Assembly (NCBI RefSeq): GCF_030123405.1
Contig: NZ_CP126110.1
Location: forward strand, 1,178,001-1,242,000
Reading direction: 5' to 3'
Source of the DNA: Neobacillus sp. WH10
GTDB taxonomy: Bacteria > Bacillota > Bacilli > Bacillales > Cytobacillaceae
DNA: 64,000 nt
The notes beneath the pieces are model-generated. The model worked only from the letters and a program-made list of their open reading frames with translations. It was not told where the DNA came from and made no database searches. This document shows, piece after piece, positions 17,138 through 24,887 of this stretch (positions are counted from its first letter, which is position 1; each line of letters begins with the position of its first letter). A program made the position numbers and the translations under genes.

Positions 17138-17520
17138 ATTTGTTCCTATCTGCCTAAAATTGTTCATAACCGTCATAAATTTGTTCATATCGGGCAGAGA
17201 TTTGTTCATAACCGCTGAAATTGTTAATATCAGACCGGGATTTGTTCATATCTGCCTAAAATTGTTCATAACCGTCATAAATTTGTTCATATCGGGCAGA
17301 GATTTGTTCATAACCGCTGAAATTGTTAATATCAGACCGGGATTTGTTCATATCTGCCTAAAATTGTTCATAACCGTCATAAATTTGTTCATATCAGGCT
17401 GAGATTAGTTCATAACCGCTGAAATTGTTGATATCAGACCGGGATTTGTTCATATCCGCCTAAAATTGTTCATAGCCGTCATAAATTTGTTCATATCAAG
17501 CCTAAATTTGTTCATATTAC
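17138..17520. repeat. 102-bp tandem repeats (three full, one partial) in the ilvB leader
   Basis: Units begin at 17138, 17240, 17342 and 17444 (partial). Each is built from five degenerate ~20-bp monomers with a TTGTTCATA core (one reads TTGTTAATA). With the adjoining 41-bp array this gives about 27 monomers between the T-box terminator and ilvB. The unit length is a multiple of three, which explains a chance open frame on the plus strand. Confidence 0.93.
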
Positions 17521-17551
17521 CAAAAAATCTGTCAGTAGCCTCTAAAAATAC

Positions 17552-17870
17552 TAAAAAAGGCCCTTTCGTCTCCGAATAAACTGCAGTCAAGAACATCAAG
17601 AGCAGAATAATCGGGGAGAAAAGGCCTTCTTTTTCTCGGTACCACCCGGTTTTACAGTATCCTTACGAATACTGCCTTATGAAGCGACAACTAAATCAAA
17701 AAACGCTTCTTTTGGTAACAGGTGTTCAAGAAACACCTGATTGAGCCTACTAAGTAACGACCGTTCAGCTCAACACTCAGGGATGATGTCAGAATAAGTT
17801 GTATTACTGGGCTTCCAGCAACCCCAGCTCTCTGAAAATACAAATTCTTATTCCTTTATTCCCGTCATCG
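17552..17870 (-). ncRNA. T-box leader (tRNA-sensing riboswitch) of the ilvB operon
   Basis: On the minus strand a T-box sequence GGGTGGTACCGAG (17635-17647) is followed by a terminator stem: GGCC plus flanks at about 17611-17628 pairing with 17554-17575, then TTTTTT. Upstream is a Stem I with GAATAAG/CTTATTC and TTGTATT/AATACAA helices, an AGAGAG bulge region and a CTGGG/CCCAG apex (about 17790-17860). Uncharged tRNA binding would favour the antiterminator. In the loop below Stem I's upper helix the sequence GAC-AUC-A places an isoleucine codon (17785-17787) where a specifier is expected; this assignment is inferred from hand folding. Confidence 0.9.
17554..17628 (-). terminator. T-box-controlled terminator
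   Basis: On the minus strand AAGGCCTTTTCTCCCCGA pairs with TCGGAGACGAAAGGGCCTT, with small mismatches and a loop of about 35 nt, then a T-run at 17553-17558. This is the off state of the T-box switch. Confidence 0.8.
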
Positions 17871-17955
17871 ATTTATGTGTATTTCATTGTCAATGAGTAC
17901 GCTAATGCCTTTAGTACCTTGACTTCTAAGGAAGGGGAGGGGTACTAGTCGATCC

Positions 17956-19623
17956 CTATATTTTCATAACTCCGCCAGTATTAGCGGAAGTAACAAGCTT
18001 TGCATATTTTGCGAGATAGCCAGTTTTGATTTTTGGTTCTGGTTTCACCCATAAACGGCGGCGCTCAGACAATTCTTCATCATCAATGAGAAGCTCTATA
18101 GAACGGCTCTCAAGGTCAATTAGAATCTTGTCACCATTTTGCACAAATGCGATTGGGCCGCCTTCTGCAGCTTCAGGTGAAATATGTCCAATGGAGATTC
18201 CGCGGCTGGCTCCGGAGAAGCGGCCGTCTGTGATCAAAGCAACCTCTTTGTCTAAACCACGTCCTGCAATCGCAGATGTTGGTGCGAGCATTTCCGGCAT
18301 CCCCGGCCCTCCTTTAGGACCTTCATAGCGGATGACAACTACATGGCCTGACTTGACGGTTCCGTTATTAATGTTTTCCTGTGCTTCATCTTGGGATTCG
18401 AACACAATCGCTTCACCCAAGAATGTTTTTATGGATGGATCAACAGCACCAACTTTGATAACGCCGCCATCTGGGGCAAGGTTTCCATAAAGGATGGAAA
18501 GGCCGCCAACAGGGCTGTACGGATTCTCTTTCGGACGGATAACTTTTTCATTAAGGATTGTTGCATCCTTCACATTTCCAGCTAATGTTTTTCCGGTAAT
18601 TGAAAGACAATCCTTATGTAGGGCACCTTCAACCTTGCAAAGCTCGTTTAAAATAGCACTAATCCCTCCGGCCCGATGTACATCATCCATCGAATAATCA
18701 GATGCAGGCATAATTTTTGCTAAATAAGGGACTTTCTCAGCAATTTTGTTGATATCACGTAGGTCATATTCAATCCCTGCTTCATGTGCGATAGCAAGTG
18801 TATGAAGAACTGTATTGGTTGAACCGCCCATTGCCATATCAAGTGCAAAGGCATTATCGATTGCTTCTTTCGTAATAATGTCGCGCGGACGAATATCTTT
18901 TTTTAGGAGTTCAATTAAATGTCTTGCTGCCTGACGAATAAGCTCATGTCTTTCTTCTGAGGTAGCGACGATGGTACCATTTCCTGGGACCGTCATCCCT
19001 AAAACCTCCATTAGACAGTTCATCGAATTGGCGGTAAACATCCCTGAACAAGATCCGCATGTTGGGCAGGCCTTTGTTTCAATATCAAGCAGCTGCTGCT
19101 GGGTCATCGTACCATTATGGTATGCACCCACACCTTCAAAAACGGAAGTTAGTGAAAGGGCTTTGCCTGAAGATGAAACGCCTGCTTCCATCGGACCACC
19201 CGAAACAAATACAGATGGAACATTGGTTCTTGCGGCTGCCATTAACATTCCTGGAGTGATTTTGTCACAATTCGGAATGTAAAATACACCATCAAACCAG
19301 TGGGCATTGATGACCGTTTCGGCACTGTCCGCGATAATCTCACGGCTAGGAAGGGAATAGCGCATGCCGATATGCCCCATGGCAATACCATCATCAACAC
19401 CAATTGTATTAAATTCGAAAGGAATGCCACCGGCTTCACGGATGGCTTCTTTTACAATCTCACCGAAATGATTAAGGTGTTTATGTCCTGGGATAATTTC
19501 AATAAACGAGTTACAAACACCGATAAATGGTTTTTCCAAGTCACTCGTTTTTACCCCGGTTGCGTATAATAGGCTGCGGTGGGGAGCACGGTCAATCCCT
19601 TTTTTAATCATATCGCTTCGCAT
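17956..19623 (-). CDS. ilvD: dihydroxy-acid dehydratase
   Basis: IlvD, 555 residues, an Fe-S enzyme that dehydrates dihydroxyisovalerate and dihydroxymethylvalerate to the 2-keto acids. Cluster and active-site cysteines are seen in V-C-N-S-F-I-E-I-I-P-G-H, P-N-C-D-K-I-T-P-G-M-L and C-P-T-C-G-S-C-S-G-M-F-T-A-N-S-M-N-C-L. The C-terminal L-I-T-D-G-R-F-S-G-A-S-R-G is present. The frame is open to 19674 inside ilvE, but TTAGGAGA sits just before the ATG at 19623, which I chose. It lies 11 bp after ilvE, so the two form a transcription unit ahead of the T-box leader. Confidence 0.97.
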   Translation of the reverse strand: MRSDMIKKGIDRAPHRSLLYATGVKTSDLEKPFIGVCNSFIEIIPGHKHLNHFGEIVKEAIREAGGIPFEFNTIGVDDGIAMGHIGMRYSLPSREIIADSAETVINAHWFDGVFYIPNCDKITPGMLMAAARTNVPSVFVSGGPMEAGVSSSGKALSLTSVFEGVGAYHNGTMTQQQLLDIETKACPTCGSCSGMFTANSMNCLMEVLGMTVPGNGTIVATSEERHELIRQAARHLIELLKKDIRPRDIITKEAIDNAFALDMAMGGSTNTVLHTLAIAHEAGIEYDLRDINKIAEKVPYLAKIMPASDYSMDDVHRAGGISAILNELCKVEGALHKDCLSITGKTLAGNVKDATILNEKVIRPKENPYSPVGGLSILYGNLAPDGGVIKVGAVDPSIKTFLGEAIVFESQDEAQENINNGTVKSGHVVVIRYEGPKGGPGMPEMLAPTSAIAGRGLDKEVALITDGRFSGASRGISIGHISPEAAEGGPIAFVQNGDKILIDLESRSIELLIDDEELSERRRLWVKPEPKIKTGYLAKYAKLVTSANTGGVMKI

Positions 19624-19634
19624 CTTTATATCTC

Positions 19635-20543
19635 CTAACTGACTACAGCGTGGGTTGTGTTTGTTGAGTAACAAGCCACTCCGTCTGTTGTTACAATTTT
19701 TCTGAATTCCTCTAAAAGAACGTTTGTTACTGCTCCAGGCTTACCACCCTGAATGATCCGGCCGTCTACCTCAATAACAGCAATGACCTCAATAGCTGTT
19801 CCGGTTAAGAACACCTCATCAGCAACATATACATCATGTCTGGTAAAAGGTGATTCTCGAACTTCGTAGCCTTTGGCTCTTGCCACATCAATGATGGCGT
19901 TGCGGGTAATCCCTTCTAGTGCTCCTAAATAAACAGGGGGTGTATAAATGACACCATTTTTTACAATGAAGATATTGTCTGCTGAACCTTCGGTAACATA
20001 GCCTTGGTCATTTAACATTAATGCTTCCTGGACGCCAACCTGATTGGCTTCTAGTTTTACAAGAATATTATTTAAATAATTTAGTGATTTAATTTGTGGA
20101 CTTAGGACATCTGGGCGATTCCTTCTGCTCGCTACAGAGGCAATTTTAATCCCATTCTCGTAAAATTCTTTAGGATACATGGTTAATGCCTCGGCGATAA
20201 TGATGACGTTTGGATTGGAGCAGGAAGTAGGGTCTAGTCCGAGATTTCCTTTGCCACGTGAAACAACGACTCGAATATAGGCGCTTTCTAGCTGATTTTT
20301 TCTAATCGTTTCAACGATTAATTCCGTCATTTCCTCCTGTGTGTATGGAATCTTAAGCATAATGGATTGAGCTGATTCAAATAGTCTTTTCAGGTGGGCG
20401 TCGAGTCTGAAGACGTTTCCGCTGTAAACACGAATACCTTCAAATACACCATCACCATATAAAAAACCATGATCAAAAACTGATACGACAGCATCCTCTT
20501 TCTTGACGAACTCACCGCCAAGGAAAATCCATGGACTTCCCAA
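19635..20543 (-). CDS. ilvE: branched-chain amino acid aminotransferase
   Basis: IlvE, about 302 residues, a class IV PLP aminotransferase for the last (reversible) step to valine, leucine and isoleucine. Seen are V-F-D-H-G-F-L-Y-G-D-G-V-F-E-G-I-R-V-Y, the PLP-lysine segment I-K-S-L-N-Y-L-N-N, E-A-L-M-L-N-x-x-G-Y-V-T-E-G-S and E-V-F-L-T-G-T-A. The frame is open to a GTG at 20552, but that lies on the GAGGAG ribosome site. The TTG at 20543, eight bases later, is the likely start. First gene of ilvE-ilvD. Confidence 0.95.
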   Translation of the reverse strand: MGSPWIFLGGEFVKKEDAVVSVFDHGFLYGDGVFEGIRVYSGNVFRLDAHLKRLFESAQSIMLKIPYTQEEMTELIVETIRKNQLESAYIRVVVSRGKGNLGLDPTSCSNPNVIIIAEALTMYPKEFYENGIKIASVASRRNRPDVLSPQIKSLNYLNNILVKLEANQVGVQEALMLNDQGYVTEGSADNIFIVKNGVIYTPPVYLGALEGITRNAIIDVARAKGYEVRESPFTRHDVYVADEVFLTGTAIEVIAVIEVDGRIIQGGKPGAVTNVLLEEFRKIVTTDGVACYSTNTTHAVVS

Positions 20544-20670
20544 CCTAACCACTCCTCTTTAATGATGAAACGCTTTAAATGATTAAACATAAATTTTAAA
20601 AAGAATTGCCTTGCTTCATTCTCTCTTGGAAATGATCAAAGGCAGTTAATATAGTTGATTATTTTCGATA

Positions 20671-20699
20671 ATCATACAACCAATCGATAACATGGTCAA
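20671..20699 (-). promoter_or_regulatory. sigma-A promoter of ilvE-ilvD
   Basis: On the minus strand TTGACC (20694-20699), a 17-bp spacer and TATGAT (20671-20676) predict a start near 20664 and a leader of about 120 nt before ilvE. Confidence 0.8.
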
Positions 20700-20701
20700 T
20701 A

Positions 20702-20716
20702 TAAAATCTGACAATT
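20702..20716 (-). promoter_or_regulatory. possible CodY box at the ilvE promoter
   Basis: AATTGTCAGATTTTA matches the CodY consensus AATTTTCWGAAAATT at about 10 of 15 positions and sits directly upstream of the -35, where binding would compete with RNA polymerase. A second AT-rich candidate at 20780-20794 (AATTTTTTAAAAATT) matches 13 of 15 but is low in complexity. Confidence 0.4.
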
Positions 20717-20733
20717 CAAATAAATCAAAAAAG

Positions 20734-20749
20734 TTGATAGCGTTTACAA
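20734..20749 (-). promoter_or_regulatory. cre site (CcpA) upstream of ilvE-ilvD
   Basis: TTGTAAACGCTATCAA fits the cre consensus WTGNAANCGNWNNCWW at every position. It lies about 77 bp upstream of the predicted transcription start. An upstream cre suits activation, as known for the B. subtilis ilv-leu operon. Confidence 0.75.
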
Positions 20750-20924
20750 TCTTGTCATGATAAGGAAATCGAATGAAAAAATTTTTTAAAAATTTTTTTA
20801 ATTGAGAGAATAGCGGGGTGTAAAACGAGGAAAATTTAGTAGTAAGTAATATGGAAGTGTTGGGAATTTTTATCATTTTTTTTGTTAAAAATAATCAAAA
20901 ATATATAAGGGTAATATAATTTTT
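20750..20924. other. AT-rich spacer between ilvE control region and exonuclease gene
   Basis: This is the remainder of a 381-bp gene-free stretch (20544-20924). Apart from the promoter, cre and CodY-like sites listed, it holds long A/T runs and no convincing ORF or terminator hairpin. It probably also serves as the 3' region of the exonuclease transcript. Confidence 0.5.
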
Positions 20925-21644
20925 TTAATCATGTTTAGCGAGATAATCGTACACTTCCCGTAAATGATGAAATCCTTTCTGTTGAGCAAGTTGTAAATAA
21001 TGCCTCCAAACTTGCGCTGTCATAATGGCATCTCCAAGGGCATGGTGCCGGTCTCTTATATCAATGCCACATTGAATGCAGACTTCTTCAAGCGATGCTG
21101 ATTTCATGGATAGGTCAGATAGTCGAATTAAGAAAGAAGTATCGACCAGTCGGTGGTTAAATTTAGTTCGTAATAAATCCCAGGTTATTTTCCTCATAAA
21201 GGAATGTTCATGCTTTGAGTGGTGAGCTACGAGAGTATCACTTTTAACAAATTTGAAAAATTGTACTAGCACATCCGATGCTAGTGGTGCGGCGCACAAT
21301 TCTGTTTCTTGAATATTAGTTAACGCTGAAATTTCTTCTGATAGTGGAAGGTCTGCTTTTACTAAGGAATAAAATGTTTCATGCTCTTTAATTTGATGCC
21401 CCTTCATCTTAATTGCCCCGATTGAAATGATTTGATCGCCCTTTTCTGGATAAAATCCAGTCGTTTCTAAATCAAACACAGCAACATTTAATTCATCAAA
21501 TGGGGTGTCCAAGCTGTTGTTTTGACTCATCTCTCTTTGAAGGTCTCTAAGAAAAGCTATTTGTTGTGGAGTAGAGGATCCTTGTAAACTTGCATATATG
21601 TTTGAAGAAAGTTTTCCAGTTATTTGTCTAAAAAATGGCATCAT
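20925..21644 (-). CDS. DnaQ-like 3'-5' exonuclease
   Basis: About 239 residues. The exonuclease core runs from about residue 55: V-F-D-L-E-T-T-G-F (Exo I), a central T-L-V-A-H-H-S-K-H-E (Exo II) and H-H-A-L-G-D-A (Exo III), as in the epsilon-type DEDDh family. It may proofread or trim nucleic acids; no polymerase domain is attached. The frame is open to 21659, but GGGGA precedes the ATG at 21644 by eight bases. It overlaps the upstream DUF294 gene by 17 bp, which ties it to the amt cluster. Confidence 0.88.
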   Translation of the reverse strand: MMPFFRQITGKLSSNIYASLQGSSTPQQIAFLRDLQREMSQNNSLDTPFDELNVAVFDLETTGFYPEKGDQIISIGAIKMKGHQIKEHETFYSLVKADLPLSEEISALTNIQETELCAAPLASDVLVQFFKFVKSDTLVAHHSKHEHSFMRKITWDLLRTKFNHRLVDTSFLIRLSDLSMKSASLEEVCIQCGIDIRDRHHALGDAIMTAQVWRHYLQLAQQKGFHHLREVYDYLAKHD

Positions 21645-22632
21645 CACAATCATCCCCATTAAAATTGTCCTTTTCTAGAAATCTTCTAACGCTTTGAAAA
21701 AGGGCAGAACCATTTTTAACGATTTCCTTTACATCCTTCGTTTGTTCTTTTGTTAGAAGGTTGACAATCAAATAATGACCGGAATCATAGTCTGTATGAT
21801 CAGCAAACAGTAGACGGTAGTTCAGCAGCTTTAAAAACTGCTGCTGAAATAATTCTTTGTCACCACCAGGAAAACGGTTGTCTGGTATTTTTTCAAATCG
21901 CAAAAGTGTAGATGTCTCTAGCATTCTTTCTTTAATAGATAAGAGACGTAGGGCATTTACATAGGGGAATAGTCCAAGTTCTTTTATATTTAGCGATCCT
22001 GAATGGGTCCCGTGGGTTTCTGTTAAAAGCTTGCCTAACACGTTTAACCCCTTTTTGAGATACAGTGTATTGCTAAGAGATTTTGTCAGCAGCTGTTGTT
22101 TATTTGCGGTTTGATAGAGATGTTTTTTTAACTTCTCTACATATTCGCTCTCGCCGTAGACCGACCTTCCGTCAAGAAAAATTAATAGATACCGAGTCGA
22201 CTCCCATGAGGACTCATTCAACCAATTCGTTATTTGCAGCTGCCATTCAGTCATCGATTTACACCAGAAGGGATTGCTTGCCATTACGCCGCCGTCACAA
22301 TAGGGATAACCTGCATGAAATAGCCCTTTAGAAATTTCTTTTCCTAGTGCTAAAAAGTACGATTTTACATCATCGTTCTGCTCGTGATAGATAATTCCAT
22401 GGTCTTGGTCACTCCAAACCGATTGTTCCAACCGTCCGACACTTCCCATCACAAAAAAGCAGAAGGGAGACGGTGGATGGCCAAATCGAATGGATACTTG
22501 TTTAATAGATATATTCAATACTTGTTTCACGACTTCATCATGCAATTGGTTTAACATAAAGTGATCATGAGAAGCTTTCTTCAAATGAATATTTCTAAAT
22601 TCCGCTGCCTCTGAGTAAAGATTCTTAACCAC
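21628..22632 (-). CDS. DUF294 GlnD-like nucleotidyltransferase protein
   Basis: About 334 residues. The nucleotidyltransferase motif G-S-V-G-R-L-E-Q-S-V-W-S-D-Q-D-H (G-S-x-x-R-x-E-x5-S-D-x-D) is followed by a helical C-terminal DUF294_C-like domain. Family members are related to GlnD uridylyltransferase but often carry CBS domains; none is present here. The frame is open to 22698, yet AGGAGAGG sits before the GTG at 22632, which I chose. It follows amt by 80 bp on the same strand, where many bacteria have glnK. A role in sensing or modifying something linked to ammonium uptake is therefore inferred. Confidence 0.8.
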   Translation of the reverse strand: MVKNLYSEAAEFRNIHLKKASHDHFMLNQLHDEVVKQVLNISIKQVSIRFGHPPSPFCFFVMGSVGRLEQSVWSDQDHGIIYHEQNDDVKSYFLALGKEISKGLFHAGYPYCDGGVMASNPFWCKSMTEWQLQITNWLNESSWESTRYLLIFLDGRSVYGESEYVEKLKKHLYQTANKQQLLTKSLSNTLYLKKGLNVLGKLLTETHGTHSGSLNIKELGLFPYVNALRLLSIKERMLETSTLLRFEKIPDNRFPGGDKELFQQQFLKLLNYRLLFADHTDYDSGHYLIVNLLTKEQTKDVKEIVKNGSALFQSVRRFLEKDNFNGDDCDDAIF

Positions 22633-22712
22633 ACTTTTCACCTCTCCTAAAAAAAGTAAAGAGCAGTACAATCCCTTAGCAAAGGGATTGACTACCATTT
22701 CTTTTTCAAATA

Positions 22713-23975
22713 CTATTGAGCCTTCAGTTTTTGCCCATCTTTAACCAATTCAGGGTAACCATAGCTGCCATGCTCACTCATATCAAGACCGATAATTTCT
22801 TCCTCTTCCGTCACACGCAAGCCATTCATTCCTTTTTTCATCACTGCCAGGATGATGAAGGAGACAATAAAAGCGAAAGCCGCACATGTAATGACACCTA
22901 TTGCTTGAACACCAAGCTGATGGAAGCCTCCGCCATAAAATAATCCCGGCTTTCCGACAGTTGCTAATTCTTTGGTTGCAAAGAACCCGGTTGATAAGGT
23001 TCCCCATACCCCGGCTGTACCATGGACACTTAATGCGGCAATTGGATCATCAATTTTTATTTTTTCAAAAAAGCGAATGCTATAAAAAACAAGAATTCCA
23101 GCGATAAATCCTATTAGAACAGCGGCCCATGTTTCAACAAATGCGCAAGAAGCAGTTATTGCGACCAAACCTGCGAGAGCGCCGTTTAACATCATCGGGA
23201 CATCGGCTTTGCCTAATATCATCCAAGAAATGACCATTGCGGCTACTGTTCCAGCTGCTGCTGCTAGATTGGTATTAATAGCGACGAATCCAAAAAAGGC
23301 TTTGTCAACAGATAAGGTGCTGCCAGCATTAAAACCAAACCATCCTACCCATAAAAGTAATACACTCAATGCGGTGAAAACTTGGTTATGGCCGGCAAGA
23401 TTATTGGCTGAACCGTCTTTATTAAATTTTCCTATACGTGGTTTTAAGAGAATTGTGGCTGCGAGCGCCGCCATGGCACCAGTTAAATGAACAACCGTTG
23501 AACCGGCGAAGTCTTGTTTTCCATGATCTGCTAACCAACCGCCGCCCCAGATCCAGTGTGCGATAGGAGGATAGACAATAGAGGAGAAAAGAACAGCAAA
23601 TACAAGATAAACACTGAGTTTAGCTCGTTCGGCAAATCCGCCAAACGCGATTGTTAAGGAAATACCTGAAAAGGCTAATTGGAATAAAAAGAAAACGGCG
23701 CCTGACAATGGTAAACCATCAATGTCATAGCCTGAATAAAAGAAATCAGAGAACCCGATCAAAGGAATTCCTTTTCCGAAAATTAAGCCATATCCCACTG
23801 CCCAAAATATAATCGAGCCAATTCCAAAGGTAAGGATTGTTTTTCCGGCAATATGCCCTGCATTCTTCATTCTGGTTGAGCCGGTTTCAAGAAGAATAAA
23901 GCCTCCGATCATTAATATGACAAGTACTGCACCAACCATAACCCATAGACTGTTCATTAAAAATAACGTATCCAA
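22713..23975 (-). CDS. amt: ammonium transporter
   Basis: Amt/Rh-family channel, 420 residues with about 11 membrane segments. Seen are G-F-I-L-L-E-T-G at the N-terminus, A-F-S-G-I-S-L-T-I-A-F-G-G-F-A-E-R, the W-G-G-G-W-L and D-F-A-G-S-T-V-V-H-L-T-G-A pore motif with the first His, and S-V-H-G-T-A-G-V-W-G-T with the second. It imports ammonium at low external concentration. A near-perfect TnrA box and a possible activator-dependent promoter lie upstream. Downstream comes the DUF294 gene. Confidence 0.96.
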   Translation of the reverse strand: MDTLFLMNSLWVMVGAVLVILMIGGFILLETGSTRMKNAGHIAGKTILTFGIGSIIFWAVGYGLIFGKGIPLIGFSDFFYSGYDIDGLPLSGAVFFLFQLAFSGISLTIAFGGFAERAKLSVYLVFAVLFSSIVYPPIAHWIWGGGWLADHGKQDFAGSTVVHLTGAMAALAATILLKPRIGKFNKDGSANNLAGHNQVFTALSVLLLWVGWFGFNAGSTLSVDKAFFGFVAINTNLAAAAGTVAAMVISWMILGKADVPMMLNGALAGLVAITASCAFVETWAAVLIGFIAGILVFYSIRFFEKIKIDDPIAALSVHGTAGVWGTLSTGFFATKELATVGKPGLFYGGGFHQLGVQAIGVITCAAFAFIVSFIILAVMKKGMNGLRVTEEEEIIGLDMSEHGSYGYPELVKDGQKLKAQ

Positions 23976-24135
23976 TTTTTCTCCCCCTTTTGTTTTGTGT
24001 TAATTTTCCTCCCGCTTTAACGGGCAGTAAGACCCCGTTTCAAGACTATGTGGGAACTAATAAGGATAAGCAGGTAATGGAAAAAACCTCACTGATTGAA
24101 GTTTGACCTTATAACATTTTGTGTAGTTGTATTTT

Positions 24136-24183
24136 TACATAATTCAGAAGGATGTATCTATATTGTTGTAAGGTTATCTAACA
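24136..24183 (-). promoter_or_regulatory. TnrA box and candidate promoter of amt
   Basis: TGTAAGGTTATCTAACA (24167-24183) matches the TnrA consensus TGTNANAWWWTMTNACA with one mismatch. About 46 bp downstream is the start predicted from a minus-strand -10 TATGTA (24136-24141) with a poor -35. That geometry matches TnrA-activated promoters. Confidence 0.75.
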
Positions 24184-24221
24184 TGGTTTTTGAAGTGTTG
24201 AGATGGAAAAGGGAAACAAAA

Positions 24222-24252
24222 AAGCCTAGCTCCTAAAAAAAGGAACGAGGCT
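24222..24252 (-). terminator. terminator of tnrA
   Basis: AGCCTAGCTCCT and AGGAACGAGGCT form an imperfect stem around an A-rich loop, with T-rich sequence following on the minus strand. It separates tnrA from amt. Confidence 0.7.
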
Positions 24253-24266
24253 GTAAAAAGAGTATA

Positions 24267-24593
24267 TTAATTTTTTCGAATTCCGAACTGGGCATTTAGT
24301 TGTCCTTGAATCATTTTACGACGGATTTCATCCTGACTTTGTTTCTTTTGTTCCTTCAGCATTTGTTTCCTAATTTCGTGAGTTTGAATACCATCCTCGA
24401 TTTTATTGGCAATATCCATCAGTAATTCTACATCAGAAAAGGAAAACTTACGACTTCCTCCTGCTGACCTTTCAGGGAAAATCAGTTTCCGTTCTTCATA
24501 ATAACGGATTTGTCTTTCAGATAGACCAGTGAGTTCCCTGACAATCCCAATCGTTATGACCTTCTTATCTTTATAAGACAAATCTTTTCCCAT
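24267..24593 (-). CDS. tnrA: MerR-family global nitrogen regulator TnrA
   Basis: TnrA, 108 residues. The N-terminal K-D-K-K-V-I-T-I-G-I-V and the HTH E-L-T-G-L-S-E-R-Q-I-R-Y-Y-E-E-R-K-L-I match my recollection of B. subtilis TnrA almost residue by residue. L-M-D-I-A-N-K-I-E-D-G and the C-terminal G-Q-L-N-A-Q-F follow; that tail binds feedback-inhibited glutamine synthetase. It activates nitrogen-scavenging genes when glutamine is low. GlnR is closely related, but the short, hydrophilic tail favours TnrA. A TnrA box lies upstream, so it probably activates itself. The amt gene is its next neighbour and likely target. Confidence 0.93.
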   Translation of the reverse strand: MGKDLSYKDKKVITIGIVRELTGLSERQIRYYEERKLIFPERSAGGSRKFSFSDVELLMDIANKIEDGIQTHEIRKQMLKEQKKQSQDEIRRKMIQGQLNAQFGIRKN

Positions 24594-24614
24594 GTTAACT
24601 GTTCACCACGCCCT

Positions 24615-24664
24615 ATTATTTTCCTTAATTTAAGTATTAATAATATACGTTAGATTTTCTCACA
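24615..24664 (-). promoter_or_regulatory. TnrA box and promoter of tnrA (autoregulation)
   Basis: TGTGAGAAAATCTAACG (24648-24664) matches the TnrA consensus at all but the last base. A weak TTATTA-N17-AATAAT promoter follows, putting the box centre about 48 bp upstream of the start. Confidence 0.65.
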
Positions 24665-24849
24665 TGAGATAAAAATTTTGTATTGTTATTTACATATTTT
24701 TAGAAAAAAATCATGTGAAGTAAAAAAGGGTTTTATTTTTTTGGGCTATTGACTTTTTTTATAGAATCTCCAGTTCACTGATGGTTTTTCCTTGTTACGA
24801 GAGTTTGTGAAAGCATTCCTTATTATGTAAGACAGTTGGAACCCATTAA
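24665..24849. other. spacer between tnrA and the coiled-coil gene
   Basis: Part of a 294-bp gap (24594-24887) that also holds the tnrA control site and, at its other end, a hairpin after the coiled-coil gene. No gene or RNA was recognised here. Confidence 0.4.
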
Positions 24850-24877
24850 AGAACCGGACTCTCACAAGCCCGGTTCT
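24850..24877 (-). terminator. hairpin after the coiled-coil protein gene
   Basis: AGAACCGG (24850-24857) pairs with CCGGTTCT (24870-24877) around a 12-nt loop. The T tail on the minus strand is short, so termination may be partial. Confidence 0.6.
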
Positions 24878-24887
24878 GAAGTTTCCC

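Noticed and set aside
17160..17402. An 80-codon open frame on the plus strand reading as repeats of F-I-T-V-I-N-L-F-I-S-G-R-D-L
   Set aside because: It arises because the 102-bp DNA repeat is a multiple of three. It has no ribosome site and lies antisense to the ilvB leader.
16974..17520. Possible CRISPR array
   Set aside because: Repeats are contiguous and nested (20/41/102 bp) with no unique spacers between them, and no cas genes are nearby.
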